Source of the DNA: Brevibacillus_D fluminis_A
GTDB lineage: Bacteria; Bacillota; Bacilli; Brevibacillales; Brevibacillaceae
Assembly: GCF_052072235.1 (NCBI RefSeq)
Contig: NZ_CM125436.1
Location: 4,396,001-4,460,000 of the forward strand
Length of the DNA stretch: 64,000 nt
Reading direction: 5' to 3'
The notes beneath the pieces are model-generated. The model was not told the origin of the DNA and searched no databases. It was given only the letters and a program-made list of their open reading frames with translations. The translations under genes and the position numbers were made by a program. Within the stretch, counting starts at the first letter, position 1, and the number at the start of each line of letters is the position of its first letter. Shown piece by piece: positions 44,252 to 51,450 of the stretch.

Positions 44252-44764
44252 TTGGAGTTTGACTTGCGTGACATACCGACACGGCAAACATTGAAAGAAT
44301 ACTCCGTCTTTTATCCGGAACTCGACGTAACGGCTGTCGAGACCTATCTGCTCTTTTTGCGGGCAGCCAGCGAAGTATTCACGGTTTCCGATCACCACCT
44401 TTCCCAATTCGGTCTGTCGCGTGGAAAAGTCACCCTCTTGATGCTCCTCATACGCAACGCCGAAACCGGCCTGCCGCCATCGGAGCTTGCGGCCCGGGCA
44501 GGCGTGACGCGCGGCACCATCACAGGCTTGCTGGATGGATTGGAACGGGACGGACTCGTCGAAAGACACGATCATCCCTCTGATCGGCGGATGTACACCA
44601 TCCACTTGACGGAGGGCGGGCTGGCCCTGATGCAAAAGCTGCTTCCGATGCAGTTCATGCTCATTTCCCAGATGATGAGCGAGCTTGCGCCGGAAGAGCG
44701 GACACAGCTTGTTGAACTGCTGGCCAAAATCCGCAAAGGCGTCGAAAGCATCGATGCGGTTTGA
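44252..44764 (+). CDS. MarR-family transcriptional regulator
   Basis: A 170-residue winged-helix regulator starting at TTG 44252 with GGGAGGTG nine bases upstream; ATG 44189 is in frame but lacks a site. The winged helix covers about residues 60-130: PPSELAARAGVTRGTITGLL, LERDGLVERHDHPSDRR, then YTIHLTEGG. It is divergent from the ketosynthase gene with 164 bp between the start codons, containing a TATAAT at 44136-44141. It probably represses the cluster and responds to a small aromatic or acyl ligand. Confidence 0.85.
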   Translation: MEFDLRDIPTRQTLKEYSVFYPELDVTAVETYLLFLRAASEVFTVSDHHLSQFGLSRGKVTLLMLLIRNAETGLPPSELAARAGVTRGTITGLLDGLERDGLVERHDHPSDRRMYTIHLTEGGLALMQKLLPMQFMLISQMMSELAPEERTQLVELLAKIRKGVESIDAV

Positions 44765-44790
44765 CGCATGCCCTTCTACGTTTGTACGAA

Positions 44791-44840
44791 AAAAAGAAGG
44801 ATGGACACCTTTTGCGAAAAAAGGGCCTATCCTTCTTTTT
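44791..44840. terminator. Bidirectional terminator between the MarR and dehydrogenase genes
   Basis: AAAAAGAAGGAT (44791-44802) pairs perfectly with ATCCTTCTTTTT (44829-44840), giving A- and T-runs at either end. It serves both convergent genes. Confidence 0.75.
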
Positions 44841-44895
44841 CTATCAACGGCCTATTTTCTATTGGAATGAGGCCGCTTGTGCTGCAACTGTTCCC

Positions 44896-45879
44896 TTACT
44901 TTTCATAGACTTCGGGATTCACCGCATGCAGCAGCTTCTCGCCTGCGAGCCCGAGCAAAATGTTGTCCGCCGTGATCATCGCCATCCGGGTGCGCGTCGC
45001 GATGCTGGCGCTTCCGATATGCGGGGCGACCACGACATTGTCGAGCGCAAGCAGCGGATGATCGGCGCCGATCGGCTCGCGTTCGAATACGTCGAGACCC
45101 GCTGCCCAGATTTTCCGCTCTTTCAAGGCGTCATAGAGCGCTTCCTCATCCACATTGGTCCCGCGGGAAGCGTTGACAAAGATCGCATTCGGCTTCATCA
45201 GCGCCAGTTCGCGCTGCCCGATCATTTTGCCGGTCTCTGCCGTTGCCGGCGCCATCAGCACGACATAATCGGATTCGCGCAAAAGGTCGTCCATCTCGCT
45301 GTATTGGGCGCCAAGCGCCTGTTCCGCTTCCGGTCTGCGGCTGCGGTTGTGATACAGAATGTTCATCTCGAAGCCTTTCGCCCGCCGCGCCACCGCCTCG
45401 CCGATCCGCCCCATTCCGATGATGCCGATGGTCGCCCCATGCACATCTTGTCCGGTCAAAAGCATCGGCGACCAGCTTTTCCAGCTGCCATCGCGCACGA
45501 AACGGTCCGCTTCGGGTATCCGCCGCGCCACCGCCATCAGCAGCGCAAACGTCAAATCGGCCGTCGTTTCCGTCAGCACGCCCGGCGTATGCCCGACCGG
45601 AATGCCCCGACGGGTGGCTTCGGCGATATCGATGTTGTCGAACCCGACGGCAAGGTTCGCTACCACCCGCAAGTGCGGCGCGGCGTCAAACAGCTCCCGG
45701 TCGATCCGATCCGTCAAATTCGTATAGAGCGCGGAGGCGTCGCTCGCTTCCTTCAGCAGCACCTCGCGCGGGATCGCCACCTCGTCTTGCTCCCATAAAA
45801 AAACGTCCGCCGCATCCCGCAGCCGGGCCACGATCGGCTCGGGAATATTTCGGGTCACGACGATTTTGTCTTTGCCCAC
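44896..45879 (-). CDS. D-2-hydroxyacid dehydrogenase (glyoxylate/hydroxypyruvate reductase-like)
   Basis: A 327-residue NAD-dependent dehydrogenase. GTG 45879 has GGAGGTG seven bases upstream; the frame stays open to 46008 but the extra part is not conserved. The nucleotide-binding motif is TIGIIGMGRIGEAVARR. Catalytic Arg, Glu and His are in NASRGTNVDEEAL, LDVFEREP and APHIGSAS. This pattern matches glyoxylate, hydroxypyruvate or D-glycerate reductases. Substrate choice among these is not determined. Three 19-bp direct repeats lie 35-90 bp upstream. Confidence 0.88.
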   Translation of the reverse strand: MGKDKIVVTRNIPEPIVARLRDAADVFLWEQDEVAIPREVLLKEASDASALYTNLTDRIDRELFDAAPHLRVVANLAVGFDNIDIAEATRRGIPVGHTPGVLTETTADLTFALLMAVARRIPEADRFVRDGSWKSWSPMLLTGQDVHGATIGIIGMGRIGEAVARRAKGFEMNILYHNRSRRPEAEQALGAQYSEMDDLLRESDYVVLMAPATAETGKMIGQRELALMKPNAIFVNASRGTNVDEEALYDALKERKIWAAGLDVFEREPIGADHPLLALDNVVVAPHIGSASIATRTRMAMITADNILLGLAGEKLLHAVNPEVYEK

Positions 45880-45913
45880 CAAACTGCACCTCCACGGTTG
45901 CCTGTTATGTAGA

Positions 45914-45969
45914 GATAATAAAGTTTTAGACAGATATAAAGTATTGGACGGGATAATAAAGTTATAGAC
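45914..45969. repeat. Three imperfect direct repeats, 19-bp period
   Basis: GATAATAAAGTTTTAGAC (45914), GATATAAAGTATTGGAC (45933) and GATAATAAAGTTATAGAC (45952) repeat at 19-bp steps in the region upstream of the dehydrogenase gene. Two-turn spacing suggests cooperative binding of a regulator on one DNA face. Confidence 0.6.
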
Positions 45970-46082
45970 TGGCGGTTGCGTTAAGTTACGTGCAGATTTG
46001 CTCAACAAATGAGCATCCGTTTATCATCGTGCCTGGGTATAGCCCAGTAAGATTACGCAATTCATTTAGCTCTAGGCCATAC

Positions 46083-46496
46083 TTATATCGGATCTTCGTA
46101 ACTTCCTTTGGAAAGCTCAAGATAACCGGCTAGCTTCTCTTTTGCAAGTGAAATAATGTGATCCAGTTCCTGACGCTTGGCTTCCAGATTCAACAGATAT
46201 TTCGAAAGTATTTCGGTTCGCTTGTTTAATGTGGGAGTAAAGTTGGCAGGGTCTTCCCCTTGCTGTATTTTGTCCATCACACAACCGTCACGGGTAAACT
46301 CTGTGATCTCCCCGAGTGATAAACCTAACTTTTTTAGATTAGTCAAACATTGAATATATGAAACCTCGCTCTCGGTGTAGGTTCGTGCCCCTCCCTCTCT
46401 GCGACTCGGTCCCTTCAGAACTCCAATTTTCTCGTAATAACGCAATGTATAAGGGGTTAACCCTGTCCTTTCTGTTACTTGGCTAATGGTCAGCAT
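46083..46496 (-). CDS. MerR-family transcriptional regulator
   Basis: A 137-residue protein from ATG 46496 (MLTISQVTERTGL) with AAGGGTG upstream. The N-terminal winged helix carries TGLTPYTLRYYEKIGVLKGP and YIQCLTNLKKLGLSLGEITE. A long dimerisation coiled coil follows (LNKRTEILSKYLLNLEAKRQ). There is one Cys in the effector region (RDGCVMD), so metal sensing by a Cys cluster is unlikely. It is divergent from a flavin-reductase gene; both promoters have the MerR-type 19-bp spacer with related spacer sequences, so it most likely controls both. Confidence 0.87.
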   Translation of the reverse strand: MLTISQVTERTGLTPYTLRYYEKIGVLKGPSRREGGARTYTESEVSYIQCLTNLKKLGLSLGEITEFTRDGCVMDKIQQGEDPANFTPTLNKRTEILSKYLLNLEAKRQELDHIISLAKEKLAGYLELSKGSYEDPI

Positions 46497-46532
46497 GGGA
46501 TGCACCCTTCTTTGTCATGTGATTTTGATATT

Positions 46533-46563
46533 ATCGTACAACTTAGAGTTAGATCGAAGTCAA
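46533..46563 (-). promoter_or_regulatory. MerR-type promoter of the regulator gene (19-bp spacer)
   Basis: On the minus strand, TTGACT and TACGAT are 19 bp apart. The spacer contains ACTCTAAGTTG, closely matching the spacer of the opposite promoter. Confidence 0.6.
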
Positions 46564-46592
46564 GTGTCTAGCATCGCATCATACTATCCCCC

Positions 46593-46623
46593 TTGACCTC
46601 GAGTCGACTCTAATTTGTATACT
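46593..46623 (+). promoter_or_regulatory. MerR-type promoter of the flavin reductase gene (19-bp spacer)
   Basis: TTGACC (46593-46598) and TATACT (46618-46623) have a 19-bp spacer containing the palindrome GAGTCGACTC. Over-long spacers like this are untwisted by MerR-family activators. Confidence 0.8.
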
Positions 46624-46656
46624 GCAGCCATAACATCAAGAAAGGATGAAATCAGA

Positions 46657-47271
46657 GTGGAAATTATTCCTGAAAATCTTACGTGGAAAGACAGCTACAA
46701 ATTATACACAGGCTCCATTTTGCCGAGGCCGATTGCTTTGGTCTCTACCATTTCTAAAAGTGGCATTCCGAATCTTGCGCCTTTCAGTAATTTTTGCGGC
46801 GTATGTCCTCAACCTTTTATTATAGCTTTTGCCCCCCTCATTCGTCCTGAAGATGGTACAAAGAAAGATACCACACGCAACATTGAAGAAACAGGACAAT
46901 TTGTGGTCAATATCGTTACAGAGGATATTGTTGCAAAAGTGAACGAAACATCCATAGAATTTGCATCAGATATTGATGAGTTTCAAGAGACCGGTTTAAC
47001 GCCTATTCCCAGCTCGAAAGTGATGCCTTATCGAGTTAAAGAAAGTCCCATACAAATGGAATGTGTATTGGAGAACATACTGGCATTTGGGGAAGGAGCT
47101 GGATCATCAAACCTCGTTATTGGTCGTGTCGTCAAAATTCACATCGATGATGTACTATACAAGGATGGGAAAATAGATTTGGCCAACCTTAAACCGGTAG
47201 GTCGTCTCGCTGGGGAATATTATGCAAAAATGTCGGATTTATTTACATTGAAACGCCCCGAACGACGCTGA
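46657..47271 (+). CDS. Flavin reductase-like (DIM6/NTAB) family protein
   Basis: A 204-residue FMN-binding split-barrel protein. GTG 46657 has AAAGGATG upstream; an in-frame ATG at 46615 would lie within the -10 box, so it cannot be the start from that promoter. Family features: GSILPRPIALVSTISKSG, NLAPFSNFCGVCPQPFIIAF, TTRNIEETGQFVVNI and AGSSNLVIGRVVKIHI. Members reduce flavin for monooxygenases or act on small redox substrates. It is controlled by the divergent MerR regulator, which suggests a detoxification role. Confidence 0.85.
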   Translation: MEIIPENLTWKDSYKLYTGSILPRPIALVSTISKSGIPNLAPFSNFCGVCPQPFIIAFAPLIRPEDGTKKDTTRNIEETGQFVVNIVTEDIVAKVNETSIEFASDIDEFQETGLTPIPSSKVMPYRVKESPIQMECVLENILAFGEGAGSSNLVIGRVVKIHIDDVLYKDGKIDLANLKPVGRLAGEYYAKMSDLFTLKRPERR

Positions 47272-47339
47272 CGAACTCTTGAGAAGCGAAGAAACCAGTC
47301 ATTTAGTACGGCAGGTTATCATGCACTGTCAAAAACGAA

Positions 47340-47367
47340 AGAGACAGCGATCGATGCCGCTGTCTCT
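47340..47367. terminator. Terminator between convergent genes
   Basis: AGAGACAGCG (47340-47349) pairs with CGCTGTCTCT (47358-47367) across 8 nt. It follows the flavin reductase gene and faces the hydrolase gene's end; T- and A-rich flanks are short. Confidence 0.65.
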
Positions 47368-47421
47368 TCTATTGTACTGCTTATGCGCAGTCATTCGCCA
47401 ACGCTTTTCCGACCGGACGCC

Positions 47422-49080
47422 CTACTTGCGCGGGATGATCGGCAGCACGATCGCGGACGCATGCCCCGGTTCATGGTAGATCGTCTGCTTGGCTACGACC
47501 ATTTCCGTCGTTTTCCCGAGCGGTGCGCCTGTATTGAGATTGCGGTCATATTTCGGGAAGGCGCTCGAAGAGATTTCCACACGAATGCGGTGCCCTTTTT
47601 TGAAAACATGGCTCGTGTTCCAGCAATCCACGTCATACTGATACACCTTGTCCGGCTCGATCAATGACGGCTTGTCCATACCATCGCGGAAGCGGGCGCG
47701 CACCAGCCCGTCGGTCAAACGCTGCGCGAACCCGTTCGGCCAGGCGTCCAAGAGCTTCACGGTGAAATCGGTATCCACCGCGCTGGAGGAAGCGAACAGC
47801 TCCATGCGGATCGGTCCGCTCACTTCCACATCGTGCTCCAGCACGTCCGTGCAGTAGACAAGCACATCATCCCGCCGCTCGATCGCGGAATAATCGTCAG
47901 GGCCGCCGATCTGTGCCGAGGTCGGCTCGGTGATGAATGGCACCGGGTTGGCCGGATCGTAGGTGAACCGGTCTGCTGCCGCCTCGCCGTCTGCAGGAGG
48001 CTGTTCGGTCGACAGCCAGCCATCGCCAAAGCGGCTGTTCGCCATTCCGTTGCTGCGCAAATAAAACCTGGTCCACTCCGTATTCGCAAGCGGCCATTGC
48101 GATTCATCGCGCCATTTGTTCTCGCCCATCACGAACATCCGCACCGGCGGCTCCGCCATGATGCCGCTGTCCTCGCCTTTGAGCCAGTGATTGAACCAGC
48201 GCAGCTGGTAGCCTTTGAGATCGATGACCGAATCCGGCCCGAAATCGATGTCGCCGAGCTTGGTCGACTCATTGATGCCATGCGGCCACGGCCCCATCAA
48301 AAGCTTCTGGTTTTGGCGGGCGAACTCGCTTTTCGCCCCCTTCGTCATGCCGATGAAGTTGAGCGGCGTCCCGACCTGCTCATCATCATACCAGCCCGAG
48401 ATGTGCATGACCGGTACATCGACGCGGTCGAACTTGGTCTGGTAGCAGATGCGCTCCCAATATTCGTCAAGCTGGGGATGCTCGAACTCCTCCCGCCATT
48501 CGGCGGAAAGCTTGCCGGTTAACTCATCCATCGTCGCAAGCGGCAAATGCCAGTAGACGTTCTCCCAATCGATCACGTCGACATTTTGCATCACGCGTCC
48601 GCTGACCATATGAAGCCAGCAGAGATGGTGCGGCGTCGGCACGCCTGTCGGCCATTCCACAAACGGATCGGACGGCGTCACCGAGCAAATCATCGCCTTG
48701 AGCGATGGAGGCTGGGTAATGGCGGTCAGCCATTGAATGCGGGCCAAATACGAGCCGCCCATCGTACCTACAGCACCGGTGCACCATGGCTGCGCCGCCG
48801 CCCACTCGATCGAGTCATAGCCGTCTTGGCCTTCATTGAAATACGGCTTGAATACGCCGTCGGAATCGCCGCGACCGCGAACATCCATATAGACGACAGC
48901 GAACCCGTGCCGGGCAAAATAGCTGCCATTTTCAAACGTCGCCTTCGAGGTTTTCAAATAAGGGGTGCGCACAACGATCGCCGGATAGCGCCCTTCTTCC
49001 TTGGGACGATACACATCGGCAGACAGCGTTACGCCGTCGCGCATGGCAACGCGCACATTGCGTTCAATTCGAATGTCCAT
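47422..49080 (-). CDS. CocE/NonD-family (X-Pro dipeptidyl-peptidase S15-type) hydrolase
   Basis: A 552-residue cytoplasmic hydrolase from ATG 49080. The alpha/beta-hydrolase domain carries the nucleophile Ser110 in GTMGGSYLAR, Asp in HISGWYDDEQVG and His in GPWPHGINES. A C-terminal jelly-roll domain (about residues 340-552) has VSGPIRMELFASSSAVDTDF and RVEISSSAFPKYDRN. Relatives hydrolyse esters or acylated amino compounds such as cocaine esters and glutaryl-cephalosporins; the natural substrate is unknown. No signal peptide and no operon partner. Confidence 0.88.
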   Translation of the reverse strand: MDIRIERNVRVAMRDGVTLSADVYRPKEEGRYPAIVVRTPYLKTSKATFENGSYFARHGFAVVYMDVRGRGDSDGVFKPYFNEGQDGYDSIEWAAAQPWCTGAVGTMGGSYLARIQWLTAITQPPSLKAMICSVTPSDPFVEWPTGVPTPHHLCWLHMVSGRVMQNVDVIDWENVYWHLPLATMDELTGKLSAEWREEFEHPQLDEYWERICYQTKFDRVDVPVMHISGWYDDEQVGTPLNFIGMTKGAKSEFARQNQKLLMGPWPHGINESTKLGDIDFGPDSVIDLKGYQLRWFNHWLKGEDSGIMAEPPVRMFVMGENKWRDESQWPLANTEWTRFYLRSNGMANSRFGDGWLSTEQPPADGEAAADRFTYDPANPVPFITEPTSAQIGGPDDYSAIERRDDVLVYCTDVLEHDVEVSGPIRMELFASSSAVDTDFTVKLLDAWPNGFAQRLTDGLVRARFRDGMDKPSLIEPDKVYQYDVDCWNTSHVFKKGHRIRVEISSSAFPKYDRNLNTGAPLGKTTEMVVAKQTIYHEPGHASAIVLPIIPRK

Positions 49081-49149
49081 AGCTTTTCCCTCTCCCTTTG
49101 CGCAATCGTTTTTTCATCCTGGCAGTTGCACCGCCAAAGCTTTCTTTTC

Positions 49150-51252
49150 TTATGCCTTTACTTTGAACGAACTGACCAGTCGCTTAAGCTCTTGCGACAG
49201 CGCGCTCACGTTCATGACCGACTGTACGATGCTGTTCATCGCCGCCAGCTGCTGCTGGGTGGAGTGGGCCGCGTTGTTCACCTGGCCGGTCGATTCGCGG
49301 GCGATCGTCGCCATCTCCTCGATTCCCGCCGTCACTTCCTCGGCATTTGCCGTCATGTTGGCGGACAGGAGGGACAGCTGCTCGATCTGCCGCTCGGTCT
49401 CGCCGATCGCCGCCTCCAGCGAAAAAAACACCTGGCTGACATTGTGAATCAGCTCTTTTACCGATTCGACGTCCGCCTTGCCGCTCTCCATCACGGAAAG
49501 CGTCATGCTTGTATTGTTCTGGATATTGCCCATGATCGTCTGGATCTGGTCGGTCGCGTATTGGCTCTGGCCCGCCAGCTTGCGGATTTCGTCGGCAACC
49601 ACCGCGAAGCCGCGGCCCGCCTCGCCCGACCGTGCCGCCTCGATCGCCGCATTGAGCGACAGCAGGTTCGTCTGGGCCGAGACATGGGAGATCAGCTGCA
49701 AAATGTCGCGGATTTCCGTCGAATCGCTGTGGAGCACGTGCACGACCGATGCCACCTGCTCGGTGCCCGCCTCGATCGTTTTCATGATTTGCTCCACCTG
49801 GACCATCGCGTCGCCGACAACGGTCAAACCGTCGGCTGCCCGCTTGGACATCTCCTGGGATGCCCCGAGCACGGAGGCTGCCGTATCCGCCACCATCCCG
49901 ATCTGCTCGGCCATCTGTTGCAGCGCCTTTGCGCTTTCCTCGGCGCTTGCCGCCTGTTCGTTGCTGCCTTGGGCGATCTGGCTGACCGATTGGGAAATCT
50001 GCTCGGAAGCCGCCTTCGTTTCACCCGCATCAAGGCGCAGCTGCTCGGCGGTGCCCGCCGCTTCCACCGCGCCGCGCGAAATTTGCCCGATCATCCGGTT
50101 CATGTTTTCCGCGATCCGCGCAAACGAACGGGCCAGCACGCCCAGCTCATCGCGCCGCGACAGCAATGCCGGTTCGATCGAATGGGTAAAATCCCCTTCA
50201 GCCACCTGTGTCGCATGATCCGCCAGCCTCGCGACGACGCGCACGATGCTGCGGGTGATGCCCATGATCAAAATGCAGATCAACAGCAGGCCCGCTCCCC
50301 CTGTCACCAGCGTGATCATCAGCGTTTTGTCCGATTCCGCCGTCACTTCCTGCAGCGGTACGCTGACGGCGTATGTCCATCCTTTTCCGTCCTCGCCCAG
50401 CTGGATCGGCGCATAGGCCAAATACGTATCGCCCGCGATCGACCGTCCGTCTGTTCCTTTTGCTGCCGCCTCTTTCAGCAAGCCTGCGTAGGACAGCTTG
50501 GAATCGCCGACATTTTTTCCGAGCAGGTCAGCCGCTTTGGCGGACACGACGGTGCCCTTCTCTGTCAAAATCATGCCGGTTCCCGTTTGATAGATGGACA
50601 GGCTGTTGTTCATCTCTTGCAAATCGCCAAGCGACACGTCAACGCCGACGACGCCTTCAAACACGCCGTTCACCACAATCGGCGCGACAAAGGAGGTCAT
50701 CAGCACTTCCTTGTGGCTGACGCTTCCTGCGTACGGCTCCATCACAGCGCTCTTCTTCGTTTGCTTGGGCAGCTTGTAGTAATCCTCCGTAATTTCCTGG
50801 CTGTATACAAATGTTTCATCATACAAGATCCGATTCTCTTCATCGCGCGCCCAGACGGGCATGTAAGCGCCTGTCTTGTCTTCCTTGGACGGGTTGGCGA
50901 ATTGCGCATCCAGTCCGTCGAACCGGTTCGGCTCCCACAAACTCCAAACAGCGGTAAATGCCAGGTTTTGCTCCAACACGTTACGCAGCATTTGATCGAC
51001 GCTTTTGCGTGACGTCGTGTTCGTTGCCTTCATCGCTGCCAGCACGCTTGCAAGCGCATTCGTCGCCTGCATGGCGTTCCCCAGCTTGTTTTCCGTCTGG
51101 CGGGCGTACTGCTTCGTCAATGATTGCGCCAATTCCTCGGCTGATTGCAGGGCCGCCTCGCGAGACCGGTACGCCTGGGTAGCAACGACCAGCGAGACTG
51201 TCAAAAATACAACGCTTACAATGAAAACGAATAATCGAGTCTGCAACTTCAT
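49150..51252 (-). CDS. Methyl-accepting chemotaxis protein with dCache sensor
   Basis: A 700-residue chemoreceptor from ATG 51252 with TTAGGAG upstream. A transmembrane helix at about residues 5-27 is followed by an extracellular dCache-type sensor (VWSLWEPNRFDGLD, GVFEGVVGVDVSLGDLQ), a second helix (about 290-312), a HAMP domain (ARLADHATQVAEGDFTHSI) and a long cytoplasmic signalling coiled coil with the hairpin tip LNAAIEAARSGEAGRGFAVV. It would signal to CheA/CheW in polar arrays. The ligand is unknown, although dCache sensors often bind amino acids. Confidence 0.92.
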   Translation of the reverse strand: MKLQTRLFVFIVSVVFLTVSLVVATQAYRSREAALQSAEELAQSLTKQYARQTENKLGNAMQATNALASVLAAMKATNTTSRKSVDQMLRNVLEQNLAFTAVWSLWEPNRFDGLDAQFANPSKEDKTGAYMPVWARDEENRILYDETFVYSQEITEDYYKLPKQTKKSAVMEPYAGSVSHKEVLMTSFVAPIVVNGVFEGVVGVDVSLGDLQEMNNSLSIYQTGTGMILTEKGTVVSAKAADLLGKNVGDSKLSYAGLLKEAAAKGTDGRSIAGDTYLAYAPIQLGEDGKGWTYAVSVPLQEVTAESDKTLMITLVTGGAGLLLICILIMGITRSIVRVVARLADHATQVAEGDFTHSIEPALLSRRDELGVLARSFARIAENMNRMIGQISRGAVEAAGTAEQLRLDAGETKAASEQISQSVSQIAQGSNEQAASAEESAKALQQMAEQIGMVADTAASVLGASQEMSKRAADGLTVVGDAMVQVEQIMKTIEAGTEQVASVVHVLHSDSTEIRDILQLISHVSAQTNLLSLNAAIEAARSGEAGRGFAVVADEIRKLAGQSQYATDQIQTIMGNIQNNTSMTLSVMESGKADVESVKELIHNVSQVFFSLEAAIGETERQIEQLSLLSANMTANAEEVTAGIEEMATIARESTGQVNNAAHSTQQQLAAMNSIVQSVMNVSALSQELKRLVSSFKVKA

Positions 51253-51374
51253 GTTCGGGCAATCTCCTAACTCGGGCATTAGCTCCTAAGGATAATGATG
51301 GTACATGCCTATTATAACGAAATTTGTAGGAATTCATTGAAATTTTTCACAACAAATTTAAGCAAAAATGAGCA

Positions 51375-51404
51375 TTGCCATTTCGAAAAATTTTCCCGTA
51401 TAAT
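51375..51404 (+). promoter_or_regulatory. Promoter of the double PBP4-type gene
   Basis: TTGCCA (51375-51380) and TATAAT (51399-51404) have an 18-bp spacer, 47 bp upstream of the start codon, in an AT-rich intergenic stretch. Confidence 0.6.
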
Positions 51405-51450
51405 GTTTTTGAAATTTTCGAAATATTATTTCGTAAAAAGGGAGGTTTTC

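Noticed and set aside
48547..51012. An 821-codon plus-strand frame
   Set aside because: It is antisense to the CocE-like hydrolase and the chemoreceptor, with Arg/His-rich, domain-free translation typical of GC-rich antisense frames.
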